Assembly: GCF_014842875.1 (NCBI RefSeq)
Contig: NZ_JACYXZ010000001.1
Location: 1,116,001 to 1,180,000, forward strand
DNA from: Nocardioides donggukensis
Lineage (GTDB): Bacteria; Actinomycetota; Actinomycetes; Propionibacteriales; Nocardioidaceae
DNA: 64,000 bases
Direction: 5' to 3'
This document shows positions 46,881-55,722 of this stretch, in pieces. Below the pieces are notes generated by a model that did not search any database, was not told the origin of the DNA, and saw only the letters and a program-made list of their open reading frames with translations. The first letter of the stretch is position 1. Each line of letters opens with the position of its first letter. The translations under genes and the position numbers were made by a program.

Positions 46881-46980
46881 GCGGAGTCGCGTCGGGGCGG
46901 CCGCTCGCCGTTCGGGGAATATCCGTCCGTGTGCGACCATTGAAGCCGGTAACACGTCCAGCCACTTGTGGGGAGCACAC

Positions 46981-47334
46981 ATGACCGAGCAGGCCTTCGA
47001 GACCCGCACCGACCAGATCAACCTGTCGCCGGTCGCGGCCGCCAAGGTCCAGAGCCTTCTCGAGCAGGAGGGCCGCGACGACCTGGCCCTGCGCATCTCC
47101 GTGCAGCCCGGTGGCTGCTCGGGTCTGCGCTACCAGCTCTTCTTCGACGAGCGCACCCTCGACGGGGACGTCACCACCGACTTCGACGGCGTGACCGTCG
47201 TCGTCGACCGGATGAGCGTGCCCTACCTCAACGGTGCGGTCATCGACTTCGTCGACTCGATCGAGAAGCAGGGCTTCACCATCGACAACCCGAACGCCAC
47301 CGGCTCGTGCGCGTGCGGCGACTCGTTCCACTGA
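46981..47334 (+). CDS. HesB/IscA/ErpA family iron-sulfur insertion protein
   Basis: A-type carriers deliver Fe-S clusters to target proteins. The 117-residue protein has the three cluster Cys residues in PGGCSGLRY and GSCACGDSF. ATG 46981 is used. Client candidates nearby include NadA, the Rieske protein and IspG, although carriers act genome-wide. It is a single-gene unit closed by a perfect hairpin. Confidence 0.95.
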   Translation: MTEQAFETRTDQINLSPVAAAKVQSLLEQEGRDDLALRISVQPGGCSGLRYQLFFDERTLDGDVTTDFDGVTVVVDRMSVPYLNGAVIDFVDSIEKQGFTIDNPNATGSCACGDSFH

Positions 47335-47362
47335 GCCACCGACACCGCTCCACCGCAGCGTG

Positions 47363-47397
47363 ACGAAGCCCCCGCCGGGAACCGGCGGGGGCTTCGT
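47363..47397 (+). terminator. Terminator after the IscA-type gene
   Basis: ACGAAGCCCCCGCCGG (47363-47378), loop GAA, and CCGGCGGGGGCTTCGT (47382-47397) form a perfect 16-bp stem 29 bases after the stop. The stem is symmetric and may act on both strands against the converging small gene. Confidence 0.85.
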
Positions 47398-47430
47398 GCT
47401 GTCCAGGGCCGGTCGAGGGCCAGTCGGGGG

Positions 47431-47661
47431 TCAGTCGACGTGCAGGTGCAGCCGGCCGGCCATGAGGGCGGCCTCGCGGTGCACGGGGAAGATCGTCGGC
47501 GGCTGCCGGCGGTAGGCCTCGAGGCCCTTCCGCGGAGCGGCCGGCCTGCGCACGGCCCCGGCCGGCCCGGACAGCCAGGCCCCGGCGGCCAGGCAGTCGC
47601 CGAGCATCTCGTGCGGCGTCGCCGCGTCGTCGTACGGGAGGCGGGGTGTCGTGGAGCTCAT
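47431..47661 (-). CDS. Small conserved-type hypothetical protein
   Basis: The 76-residue protein starts at ATG 47661, seven bases after TAGCGT (47674-47669, minus), so the short form is preferred over longer upstream frames. The sequence has HEMLGDCLAAGAWLSGPAG and ends in HREAALMAGRLHLHVD. There is no signal peptide or membrane helix. I do not recognise the family. It is divergent from the PfkB kinase gene, and the two putative promoters face away from each other. Confidence 0.6.
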   Translation of the reverse strand: MSSTTPRLPYDDAATPHEMLGDCLAAGAWLSGPAGAVRRPAAPRKGLEAYRRQPPTIFPVHREAALMAGRLHLHVD

Positions 47662-47668
47662 GGCCTCG

Positions 47669-47717
47669 ACGCTATTCGTTACCGTGAGGTACCCCCAGTC
47701 GTACCGGAAGGTAGTGT
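47669..47717. promoter_or_regulatory. Divergent leaderless promoters, small protein / PfkB kinase
   Basis: Minus strand: TAGCGT (47674-47669), seven bases before ATG 47661. Plus strand: TAGTGT (47712-47717), eight bases before ATG 47726. Neither gene has a clear RBS. Confidence 0.5.
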
Positions 47718-47725
47718 TCGGCGGC

Positions 47726-48712
47726 ATGTCGCTGCTCATCGCCGGTTCGATCGCCACCGACCACCTGATGTCGTTCCCGGGGCGGTTCGCCGACTCGCTC
47801 GTGGTCGACCAGCTCGACAAGCTGAGCGTCTCGTTCCTCGTCGAGGACCTCGAGGTACGACGCGGCGGGTGCGCGGCCAACATCTGCTTCGGCCTCGGCA
47901 ACCTCGGCGTCCGCCCGGTGCTCGTGGGTGCCGTGGGGGAGGACTTCGGCGACTACCGCGCCTGGCTCGAGCGGCACGACGTCGACTGCGACTCGGTGCA
48001 CGTCTCGGAGACCCGGCACACCGCGCGCTTCGTCTGCACCACCGACTCGGCGATGGCGCAGATCGCCTCGTTCTACGCCGGGGCGATGAGCGAGTCGCGC
48101 GAGCTGGAGCTGAAGCCGATCGCGGACCGGGTCGGGGCTCCCGACTTCGTGCTGATCGGCCCCGACGACCCCGAGGGCATGCTCCGGCACACCGACGAGT
48201 GCCGGCAGCGCGGCTACCGGTTCGTCGCCGATCCCTCCCAGCAGCTGGCGTTCGGGGACGGTGACCTGATCCGGCGCCTCATCGACGGTGCCGAGATCCT
48301 CTTCTCCAACGAGTACGAGGCGTCGCTGATCACCCAGAAGACCGGCTGGTCCACCCAGGAGGTGCTGGACCGGGTCGGGACCTGGGTGGTCACGCTCGGC
48401 GCCGAGGGGGTCCGGATCGATCGCTCGGGGGAGGAGTCGCTGACGGTGGCCGCCGTCCCCGAGATCGCCAAGGTCGAGCCGACGGGGGTGGGGGACGCCT
48501 TCCGCGCCGGGTTCCTGGCCGCCCTCACCTGGGGGCTCGGCCACGAGCGGGCCGCCCAGCTGGGCTGCCTCCTGGCGGTCTACGTGGTCGAGCGGGTCGG
48601 CACGCAGGAGTACACGCTGTCGAAGGCGGGCTTCCTCGACCGGCTCGAGCGTGCCTACGGGCCGGAGGCGGTCAAGGACGTCGAGCCGCACCTCACGACG
48701 TTCCGCGCCTGA
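47726..48712 (+). CDS. PfkB family carbohydrate/nucleoside kinase
   Basis: The 328-residue protein has the PfkB N-terminal GGCAANICFGLGNLGVRPVL (substrate loop), FSNEYEASLI (the NxxE metal motif), and the C-terminal signature EPTGVGDAFRAGFLAALTWG with the catalytic Asp. Substrate could be a sugar or adenosine; I cannot decide. ATG 47726 is selected by its -10 box over an upstream frame. It converges with the TusA gene. Confidence 0.88.
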   Translation: MSLLIAGSIATDHLMSFPGRFADSLVVDQLDKLSVSFLVEDLEVRRGGCAANICFGLGNLGVRPVLVGAVGEDFGDYRAWLERHDVDCDSVHVSETRHTARFVCTTDSAMAQIASFYAGAMSESRELELKPIADRVGAPDFVLIGPDDPEGMLRHTDECRQRGYRFVADPSQQLAFGDGDLIRRLIDGAEILFSNEYEASLITQKTGWSTQEVLDRVGTWVVTLGAEGVRIDRSGEESLTVAAVPEIAKVEPTGVGDAFRAGFLAALTWGLGHERAAQLGCLLAVYVVERVGTQEYTLSKAGFLDRLERAYGPEAVKDVEPHLTTFRA

Positions 48713-48718
48713 CCGGGC

Positions 48719-48970
48719 TCAGACCAGGCGGCGGACCAGGTGGACCGGCGTCCCGTCGTCGGCGGCCGACTCGCCGGCGTACTCCTGGCCGCGCATCCGG
48801 CACCACGCGGGGACGTCGACCCGGGCGGCGACGTCGGTGCAGGCCACCGCGACCAGCCCGCCCACCGGGACCGCGGAGAACTCCCTGGCCAGCACGATCA
48901 CCGGCAGCGGGCAGCGCATCCCGCGGCAGTCCAGCTCGAGGTCGACGGCCTCCCGCCCGGCCCCGCTCAC
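48719..48970 (-). CDS. TusA/SirA family sulfur carrier protein
   Basis: TusA-type proteins carry persulfide sulfur on a single Cys. The 83-residue protein has the CPLP signature in LDCRGMRCPLPVIVLAREFS and a typical beta-alpha-beta layout. GTG 48970 overlaps the stop of the cysteine desulfurase gene (GTGA), so the two are made together; the desulfurase likely loads this carrier. The end acceptor (tRNA thiolation, molybdenum cofactor or another route) is unknown. Confidence 0.92.
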   Translation of the reverse strand: MSGAGREAVDLELDCRGMRCPLPVIVLAREFSAVPVGGLVAVACTDVAARVDVPAWCRMRGQEYAGESAADDGTPVHLVRRLV

Positions 48971-50091
48971 AACCCGGCCTCCGCACGGATCGAGGAGACG
49001 ACCGCCGGCAGGGCGTCGAGGAAGGCCTCGACCTCCTCGCGGGTCGCGTCACGGCCGAGTGAGAGCCGCACGTTGCCGTGCGTGAGCACCCCCATGGCGG
49101 CCAGCACGTGGCTCGGGGTGAGCGTCGAGGCCGTGCACGCCGAGCCGCTGGCGACCGCGAAGCCGCGCCGGTCCAGCTCGGTCACCAGCGCCTCGCCGTC
49201 GACGTAGAGGCAGGAGAACGTCACCAGGTGCGGGAGCCGGTCCTCCGGGTCGCCCACCACCTCGACGTCGGGCACCTCGGCGGCGACCCGGGACCGGACC
49301 AGCGACACCAGCGCGTGCTGCCGGGCGGTGCGCTCGGCCCGCTCCTCGACGACGGCCTGGAGGGCGGCGGCCGCGGCCAGCGCGGCCGGGACGTTCTCGA
49401 AGCCCGTGGTCCGCTCGTCGATCCGGTCGTCGCCCGGGAACGGGTGCCGCCACCGGGAGCCCTTGCGGACCAGCAGGACGCCGACGCCGGCCGGGCCGCC
49501 CCACTTGTGGGCCGACCCCGCGGCGGCCGCCCACCCCGTGGGCAGCGGAAGTCGGCCCATCGAGGCGCAGGCGTCGGTGAACACCGGGGCGGTGCCCGGG
49601 AGCTCGGCGACCGGCTGGACGGTGCCGACCTCGTGGTTGGCGGTCTGCACCGCCAGCACCGTCGGCTCGGGCGGCAGGTCGCGGATCCGCACCCGGCCGG
49701 CCCGGTCCACCGGGGCCAGCGAGAGCCGGCCGCCGCGGCGCTCGTGCCACTCCCCGGCGTGCAGCACCGCCGAGTGCTCCACCGCCGAGGCGACGAGGTG
49801 GTCGCCGTGACGCGACCTCCCGGCGAGCAGGCCCAGGACGCCCAGGTGCACCGCGTGGGTGCCGCTCGGCGTGAACGTCACCTCGTCCGGTCGCACCCCC
49901 AGCGCCGTGGCCACCACCTCCCGGGCGTTGTCCAGCAGCAGGCGCGCCGACCGGGCCGGTCCGTGCAGGCGCCGCGGGTCGGCGTACCCGGTGTCCAGCG
50001 CGGCCAGCAGCGCCGACCTGGCCGCGGGGTGGAGGGGTTCGGCGGAGGCCGCGTCGAGATAGGCCGGGGGCGGCTCCGAGCGATATCTCAC
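48967..50091 (-). CDS. Cysteine desulfurase (class V aminotransferase)
   Basis: The enzyme takes sulfur from L-cysteine using PLP and a persulfide Cys. The 374-residue protein has FTPSGTHAVHLGVLGLLAG, HEVGTVQPV, the PLP lysine in SAHKWGGPAGVGVLLVRKG, and the active Cys in ASGSACTASTLTPSHVLAA. It is shorter than IscS and fits the group with short catalytic loops. GTG 50091 is preceded by TAGGTT (50103-50098) at six bases. It is divergent from ctaC. Confidence 0.94.
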   Translation of the reverse strand: MRYRSEPPPAYLDAASAEPLHPAARSALLAALDTGYADPRRLHGPARSARLLLDNAREVVATALGVRPDEVTFTPSGTHAVHLGVLGLLAGRSRHGDHLVASAVEHSAVLHAGEWHERRGGRLSLAPVDRAGRVRIRDLPPEPTVLAVQTANHEVGTVQPVAELPGTAPVFTDACASMGRLPLPTGWAAAAGSAHKWGGPAGVGVLLVRKGSRWRHPFPGDDRIDERTTGFENVPAALAAAAALQAVVEERAERTARQHALVSLVRSRVAAEVPDVEVVGDPEDRLPHLVTFSCLYVDGEALVTELDRRGFAVASGSACTASTLTPSHVLAAMGVLTHGNVRLSLGRDATREEVEAFLDALPAVVSSIRAEAGL

Positions 50092-50097
50092 ACGTCG

Positions 50098-50103
50098 AAC
50101 CTA
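50098..50103 (-). promoter_or_regulatory. -10 box TAGGTT for the desulfurase-TusA pair
   Basis: TAGGTT ends six bases before GTG 50091 on the minus strand, with no RBS. TACTGT (50142-50147) on the opposite strand is the matching candidate for ctaC. Confidence 0.45.
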
Positions 50104-50162
50104 CCGGGCGACCTGACCACCAACAGCCGCAGTGGTTCCGATACTGTTCGGTCTATCCGTAG

Positions 50163-51080
50163 ATGACCGAGAGAGAGGCTCGTTCGTTGAGTCTGCAGCT
50201 CCCCAAGCGCTTCCGGCGTGCGGCGTACGGCGTGGCGCTGGGTTCCAGCCTCCTGCTGCTGGGCGCCTGTTCCGCGGAGGACAAGGCCCAGGCCGACCGG
50301 TGGGCCATGCCCGCCAACTCGCCGGGCACCGAGCAAGCCGTCTACATCGCCGACCTGTGGAAGTGGTCGTGGGTCGCGGCGCTGGCCACCGGCATCGTGG
50401 TCTGGGCCCTGATCTTCTACGCGTCCTGGCGCTACCGCCGGCGCAGCGAGTCCGACGTACCCGTCCAGACGCGGTACAACCTGCCGCTCGAGATCTTCTA
50501 CACGATCGCGCCGATCATGATGGTGATCGTCTTCTTCTACTGGACGGTCGTCACCCAAGACACCGTGCTCGAGGAGGTCGACGACCCCGACCACACGATC
50601 GAGGTCGTCGGGCAGCAGTGGAGCTGGACCTTCAACTACTCCAGCGACCGTGACGTCACCGGCGGCCAGGTGCCCTACACCTCCGGCACCGGGTCGAACA
50701 TCCCGACGCTCGTGCTGCCGGTCGACCAGATCGTCGAGTTCAAGCTCTCCTCCCCGGACGTCATCCACTCGTTCTGGATCCCGGGCTTCCTCATGAAGAT
50801 GGACATCATCCCCGGTCAGGTGGGTGAGGAGCGCAACTCGTTCCAGGTCACCCCGACCGAGGAGGGCACCTTCAAGGGCAAGTGCACCGAGCTCTGCGGT
50901 GTCTCGCACTCCCGGATGCTGTTCAACGTCGAGGTGGTCAGCCTCGCCGAGTACGAGTCCTACCTGCAGGACCTCGAGGCCCAGGGCTTCGTCGCCGACG
51001 AGCCGCTGCTCGGCGGTGAGGACGCCCGCACCCAGGCCGGCCTGGACGCCGCGCTCGCCAACGAAGGAGGCGCCGAGTGA
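50163..51080 (+). CDS. ctaC: Cytochrome c oxidase subunit II
   Basis: Subunit II holds the CuA centre that accepts electrons from cytochrome c. The 305-residue protein has a lipobox LLGAC (about 31-36), two transmembrane helices ([36 protein letters not shown]), and a periplasmic cupredoxin domain with [16 protein letters not shown] and the CuA motif [12 protein letters not shown]. It is probably lipid-anchored. The stop overlaps the ctaD GTG (GTGA). Confidence 0.97.
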   Translation: MTEREARSLSLQLPKRFRRAAYGVALGSSLLLLGACSAEDKAQADRWAMPANSPGTEQAVYIADLWKWSWVAALATGIVVWALIFYASWRYRRRSESDVPVQTRYNLPLEIFYTIAPIMMVIVFFYWTVVTQDTVLEEVDDPDHTIEVVGQQWSWTFNYSSDRDVTGGQVPYTSGTGSNIPTLVLPVDQIVEFKLSSPDVIHSFWIPGFLMKMDIIPGQVGEERNSFQVTPTEEGTFKGKCTELCGVSHSRMLFNVEVVSLAEYESYLQDLEAQGFVADEPLLGGEDARTQAGLDAALANEGGAE

Positions 51081-52840
51081 CCGCCACCGCCGCCCGCACG
51101 ACCGGCCAGGCCCCGGACCGCAAGCCGCTGGGCCAGCAGGTCGTGCGACTGCTCACCACCACCGACCACAAGCTGATCGGCAAGCTCTACCTCGTCACGT
51201 CGTTCGCGTGGTTCATGATCGGCGGCCTCATGGCCATGCTGATCCGCTCCGAGCTGGCGTTCCCGGGCCAGCAGGTGGTCAGCGACGAGACCTACAACCA
51301 GCTGTTCACGATGCACGGCACGATCATGCTGCTGCTGTTCGCGACGCCGCTGTTCTTCGGGTTCGCCAACGTCATCATGCCGCTGCAGATCGGCTCGCCG
51401 GACGTCGCGTTCCCGCGCCTGAACATGTTCAGCTACTGGCTGTTCCTGTTCGGCGGCATGATCGCCGCCTCCGGCTTCCTGACCCCCGAGGGGGCCGCCG
51501 ACTTCGGCTGGTTCGCCTACACGCCGCTGTCGAACTCGGTGCGATCACCGGGCATCGGCGGCGACCTGTGGATCATGGGCCTCTGGATGGCCGGCCTGGG
51601 CACGATCCTCGGTGCCGTCAACTTCATCACCACGATCATCTGCATGCGGGCCCCCGGCATGACGATGTTCCGGATGCCGATCTTCGTCTGGAACACGCTG
51701 GTCACCAGCCTGCTCGTGCTGATCGCGTTCCCGATCCTCGCCGGTGCGCTGCTCTCGCTGGAGGCGGACCGGTTGATCGGCGCCCACGTCTTCGACGCCG
51801 AGCATGGTGGTGCGATCCTCTGGCAACACCTGTTCTGGTTCTTCGGGCATCCGGAGGTCTACATCATCGCGCTGCCGTTCTTCGGCATCGTGACCGAGAT
51901 CCTGCCGGTGTTCAGCCGCAAGCCGATCTTCGGGTACGTCGGCCTGGTCGGCGCCACGCTCGGCATCGCGATCCTCTCGGTCGCGGTGTGGGCGCACCAC
52001 ATGTTCGTCACCGGCGAGGTGAACCTGCCCTTCTTCTCGGGCATGACGTTCCTGATCGCGGTGCCCACAGGAGTGAAGTTCTTCAACTGGATAGGCACGA
52101 TGTGGGGCGGGTCGATCTCGTTCGACACGCCCATGCTGTGGTCGATCGGGTTCCTCACCACGTTCCTCTTCGGTGGCCTCACCGGCGTGATCCTGGCCAG
52201 CCCGCCGCTGGACTTCCACGTCTCGGACTCCTACTTCGTGGTCGCCCACTTCCACTACGTGGTGTTCGGCACGGTGGTGTTCGCGATGTTCGCGGGCTTC
52301 TACTTCTGGTGGCCGAAGATGACCGGCCGGATGCTCAACGAGTTCCTCGGCAAGCTGCACTTCTGGCTGCTGTTCGTGGGCTTCCACCTGACCTTCCTGG
52401 TGCAGCACTGGCTGGGGGTGGAGGGGATGCCCCGCCGGTACGCCGACTACCTGCCCGATGACGGCTTCACGATCCTGAACCAGGTCTCGACGGTCGGTGC
52501 GTTCCTGCTCGGCGCCTCGACGCTGCCGTTCCTCTACAACGTCTACGTGTCCCGCAAGGCGCCGGTCGTGGAGGTCGACGACCCGTGGGGCTGGGGCCGG
52601 TCGCTCGAGTGGGCCACCAGCTGCCCGCCGCCCCGGCACAACTTCCACGCCATCCCGCGGATCCGCTCGGAGTCCCCGGCGTTCGACCTGCACCACCCGG
52701 AGATCGCGGCGCTGGAGCTGCAGGAGAACGACGCCGAGCGGCGCGACGACTCCTTCGCGGACGCCCCGAGCGTCGAGGGGCGCGAGCAGATGCTGCGCGA
52801 CAACATCGACGACCGCAACATCGAGGGGGACGACCGATGA
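51077..52840 (+). CDS. ctaD: Cytochrome c oxidase subunit I (aa3-type)
   Basis: Subunit I carries haem a and the haem a3/CuB site and pumps protons. The 587-residue protein has [20 protein letters not shown], the CuB His and cross-linked Tyr in [35 protein letters not shown] with the two other CuB His residues, and [20 protein letters not shown] with the haem ligands. The C-terminal tail is long and polar. Start and stop overlap ctaC and ctaF. Confidence 0.98.
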   Translation: MTATAARTTGQAPDRKPLGQQVVRLLTTTDHKLIGKLYLVTSFAWFMIGGLMAMLIRSELAFPGQQVVSDETYNQLFTMHGTIMLLLFATPLFFGFANVIMPLQIGSPDVAFPRLNMFSYWLFLFGGMIAASGFLTPEGAADFGWFAYTPLSNSVRSPGIGGDLWIMGLWMAGLGTILGAVNFITTIICMRAPGMTMFRMPIFVWNTLVTSLLVLIAFPILAGALLSLEADRLIGAHVFDAEHGGAILWQHLFWFFGHPEVYIIALPFFGIVTEILPVFSRKPIFGYVGLVGATLGIAILSVAVWAHHMFVTGEVNLPFFSGMTFLIAVPTGVKFFNWIGTMWGGSISFDTPMLWSIGFLTTFLFGGLTGVILASPPLDFHVSDSYFVVAHFHYVVFGTVVFAMFAGFYFWWPKMTGRMLNEFLGKLHFWLLFVGFHLTFLVQHWLGVEGMPRRYADYLPDDGFTILNQVSTVGAFLLGASTLPFLYNVYVSRKAPVVEVDDPWGWGRSLEWATSCPPPRHNFHAIPRIRSESPAFDLHHPEIAALELQENDAERRDDSFADAPSVEGREQMLRDNIDDRNIEGDDR

Positions 52841-53232
52841 AGGCCGAGGCCTGGATCTTCGTCATCACGACGATCTTCTTCGCCCTGGTGAGCCCGGCGT
52901 ACTGGTTCATCACCGGCGACTGGACCGGCACCTCGGCGCTGGTGATGGCCACGCTGCTGGTCGCGATGGTCTCGCTCTACCTCGGCTTCCACGCCGCCCG
53001 CATGGAGCCGCGGCCCGAGGATCGCAAGGACGGCGAGATCGCCGACGGCGCCGGCGAGCTCGGGTTCTTCCCGCCGTACTCCTGGTGGCCGCTGTGGTGC
53101 GCCCTGACGCTCGGCGTGTGCGTTCTCGGGGTGGTCATCGGTTGGTGGCTGTTCATCATCGGGCTCGGCCTGGGTGCGCTGGCGCTGCAGGGCTGGATCT
53201 TCGAGTACTACCGCGGCGTGCACGCTCACTGA
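52837..53232 (+). CDS. ctaF: Cytochrome c oxidase subunit IV (actinobacterial)
   Basis: This small subunit is part of the actinobacterial aa3 oxidase in the bcc-aa3 supercomplex. The 131-residue protein has four hydrophobic helices with an Ala-Arg-Met-rich loop ([20 protein letters not shown]) and a C-terminal region [16 protein letters not shown] 52837 overlaps the ctaD stop (ATGA). Confidence 0.96.
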   Translation: MKAEAWIFVITTIFFALVSPAYWFITGDWTGTSALVMATLLVAMVSLYLGFHAARMEPRPEDRKDGEIADGAGELGFFPPYSWWPLWCALTLGVCVLGVVIGWWLFIIGLGLGALALQGWIFEYYRGVHAH

Positions 53233-53235
53233 TCG

Positions 53236-54189
53236 GTGCCTTCCGCGAAGGGCGCCCTGCGCCGGCTGGTGCCGCCGATCGGGCGGGTCGTGGACGAGCG
53301 GGACGCGCTGATCCGTCGCACCACCCGGCTGCGGGCACGGCTGGCGACCTCGCAGGCGCTGGCGCGCCGTCGCCAGCGCCGGATCCGCAGGCTGCGGGCA
53401 CGACTGGAGCGGCAGGGGCTCAAGCTGACCCGGGTCCGGGACAGGCTGACGAACAGCGAGCTCGGGGCCCGCGCGCTGCAGGCCGAGCTGGCGGCGTACC
53501 GCGAGCGGGACGTCCGGGCGGACGGCGAGCCGTTGGCCTACCTGTTCGTGATGACCTACGGGCGCTCGGGGTCGACGCTGCTCCAGGCGATCCTCAACTC
53601 GGTCCCGGGCGTGATGGTGCGCGGCGAGAACGGCGGCCTGCTCTCGCACCTCTACGCCTTCCACCGGCAGGCGACGGACGTGCGCAGCAACCGTGAGGTG
53701 TCCTCGGAGAGCCCCGGGCACCCGTTCTACGGGATCGGCGGGTACGACGAGGAGGAGGCGCTCGCCGCGATCCGGGAGCTGGTCACTCGCACCCTGCTGC
53801 GGCCCCGGCCGGGCGTGCACACGGTGGGGTTCAAGGAGATCAGGTGGTTCGAGGAGGACCTCGACGACTACCTGGCGTTCCTGCGCGGCGTCTTCCCCGG
53901 TGCCCGGTTCGTGGTGAACACGCGCCGGCTCGAGGACGTCGCCAAGAGCAAGTGGTGGCCCGACCGGGAGGACCCGGTCGGCGAGCTCCGGGCCTACGAG
54001 CAGCGGATCCTCGCCGCCGCCGAGACCCTCGGGCAGGACGCCTTCCGGGTCCGCTACGACGACTACGTGGACGACCCCGAGCAGCTGCGGCCGCTCTTCG
54101 CGTGGCTGGGGGCCGAGTTCGACGCGGACCGGCTCGCCGAGGTCATGGAGACCCGGTACGCCCCGCACACGCCGCTGCCGGAGGCGTGA
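53236..54189 (+). CDS. Sulfotransferase family protein with N-terminal coiled coil
   Basis: The 317-residue protein has a strongly basic coiled-coil-like N-terminus (about 1-95, Arg/Leu-rich), then a sulfotransferase-like P-loop FVMTYGRSGSTLLQAILN (the PAPS 5'-phosphosulfate-binding loop), FKEIRWFEEDLDDYLAFL and the 3'-phosphate region FVVNTRRLEDVAKSKWWPD. It starts at GTG 53236, three bases after the ctaF stop, so it is probably on the same transcript although it has no known link to the oxidase. The substrate is unknown; a cell-surface glycolipid is a guess. Confidence 0.85.
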   Translation: MPSAKGALRRLVPPIGRVVDERDALIRRTTRLRARLATSQALARRRQRRIRRLRARLERQGLKLTRVRDRLTNSELGARALQAELAAYRERDVRADGEPLAYLFVMTYGRSGSTLLQAILNSVPGVMVRGENGGLLSHLYAFHRQATDVRSNREVSSESPGHPFYGIGGYDEEEALAAIRELVTRTLLRPRPGVHTVGFKEIRWFEEDLDDYLAFLRGVFPGARFVVNTRRLEDVAKSKWWPDREDPVGELRAYEQRILAAAETLGQDAFRVRYDDYVDDPEQLRPLFAWLGAEFDADRLAEVMETRYAPHTPLPEA

Positions 54190-54234
54190 CCGGCAGCACG
54201 TCCCGACGATGCGGCTCCTGTCGGTCGGTGCGGC

Positions 54235-54240
54235 TATTCT
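54235..54240 (+). promoter_or_regulatory. -10 box TATTCT for the L,D-transpeptidase gene
   Basis: TATTCT gives a leader of about 45 bases ending in a GGGGGA ribosome-binding stretch before ATG 54292. Confidence 0.45.
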
Positions 54241-54291
54241 CGAGGAGCACCGCCTGACCGCTTCGACCCTTTCCTTCCGGGGGACCGCTCC

Positions 54292-55509
54292 ATGACCGCA
54301 CGCCCACTCGGGTTCTCTCCGCGTGCCCTGACCGCCCTCGGCACCGCCGCCCTGCTGGCAGCCACCCTCGTGGGCTGCAGCTCCGACACCGGCGCCGACA
54401 GCCTCGACCCGGCCGGCGAGCCGACCACCGCTGCCGCCCAGGTCGAGCCGGTCGAGATCGGCGACAACCTGGCGAGCCGGACCGCGGTCGCCGTGGACAA
54501 GCAGGTCCGGATCACCGTGCAGGGCGGCACGCTGCGCCGGGTGAGCGTCGCCTCGGAGGACGGGACCCCGCTCGACGGGGCGCTCAGCGACGAGGGCTCC
54601 GCGTGGAAGGCATCCGGTCGGCTGGAGCCGGGCACCGGCTACGTCGTCCGCGCCCTGGCCGAGGGCTCCGACGGCGCGGTCGAGCGCGAGACCCGGCGCT
54701 TCCGCACCGCCGACCTGTCGCTCGACGACCAGACCTACGCCTCGATCGCCCCGCTGGACGGCGAGACGGTCGGGGTGGGGATGCCGGTCGTGGTCACCTT
54801 CGACGTGCCGGTCGCCGACCGGGCCTCGATCGAGCGGCACCTCACGGTCAGCTCCACGCCGCGCCAGGTCGGCTCCTGGCACTGGCTCAGCGACACCGAG
54901 GTGCACTGGCGCCCACGCACCTACTGGCAGGCCGGTAGCGACGTGACCGTCGACGTCGACATCAACTCGGTGCCGGCCGGCAACGGCGTCTTCGGGCAGG
55001 AGAGCCGCCGGATCGGCTTCCACGTCGGCGATGCCAACGTCTACAAGGTCTCCGCCGCGACGCACTCGATGCAGGTGTTCTCCAACGGCGACCTGCTCCG
55101 GACGATCCCGATCACGACCGGCAAGGCCGGCTTCACCACCCGCTCGGGCACGAAGGTGATCATGGAGAAGTTCCGCGAGCGTCGGATGAACTCCGAGACC
55201 GTCGGCATCTCCGAGGGCGACCCGGAGTTCTACGACATCGACGACGTCGAGTACGCCATGCGGCTGACCTACTCCGGCGAGTTCATCCATGCCGCGCCGT
55301 GGTCGGTCGGCTCCCAGGGCAGCGCGAACGTCTCGCACGGCTGCACGGGCATGAGCACCGCCGACGCGGGCTGGCTCTACGGCCTCTCCAAGCGCGGTGA
55401 CGTGGTGGAGTACGTCGGCACCGATCGGCCGATGACCCTCGAGAACGGCTTCGGCGACTGGAACGCCTCCTTCGCCGACTACCGCACCGGATCCGCCCTC
55501 TCCTCCTGA
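54292..55509 (+). CDS. L,D-transpeptidase (YkuD) lipoprotein, LdtMt2-like
   Basis: The enzyme forms 3-3 peptidoglycan cross-links outside the membrane. The 405-residue protein has a lipoprotein signal with LVGCSSD (Cys about residue 25), two Ig-like domains (about 40-250), and a YkuD catalytic domain with IHAAPWSVGSQ and SHGCTGMSTADAGW, holding the catalytic His and Cys (Cys about residue 350). This layout is that of mycobacterial LdtMt2. ATG 54292 is the start. The 3' side carries an array of 21-bp repeats. Confidence 0.95.
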   Translation: MTARPLGFSPRALTALGTAALLAATLVGCSSDTGADSLDPAGEPTTAAAQVEPVEIGDNLASRTAVAVDKQVRITVQGGTLRRVSVASEDGTPLDGALSDEGSAWKASGRLEPGTGYVVRALAEGSDGAVERETRRFRTADLSLDDQTYASIAPLDGETVGVGMPVVVTFDVPVADRASIERHLTVSSTPRQVGSWHWLSDTEVHWRPRTYWQAGSDVTVDVDINSVPAGNGVFGQESRRIGFHVGDANVYKVSAATHSMQVFSNGDLLRTIPITTGKAGFTTRSGTKVIMEKFRERRMNSETVGISEGDPEFYDIDDVEYAMRLTYSGEFIHAAPWSVGSQGSANVSHGCTGMSTADAGWLYGLSKRGDVVEYVGTDRPMTLENGFGDWNASFADYRTGSALSS

Positions 55510-55520
55510 CCCACCCCGCC

Positions 55521-55634
55521 GACCCGTCGCATCTGTCCCGCGACCTGTCGCATCTGTCCCGTGACCCGTCGCATCTGTCCGGCGTTGAGGTCGCCGACCC
55601 GTCGCATCTGTCCCGCGACCTGTCGCATCTGTCC
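55521..55634 (+). repeat. Array of five 18-base repeats with 21-bp phasing
   Basis: GACCCGTCGCATCTGTCC and the variant GACCTGTCGCATCTGTCC start at 55521, 55542, 55563, 55596 and 55617. Steps are 21 bases except one of 33. The array starts 11 bases after the L,D-transpeptidase stop. Inverted copies occur at 56680 and in an array at 58234. There are no unique spacers. Confidence 0.9.
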
Positions 55635-55722
55635 GGCGAGCGTGCGTCTCAATCAGGCGGCTGTCCACAGGCGGAGTCGACCACGGGTGACGGCTGGCTG
55701 ATCGTGGCGCACCCTCGTCGAC

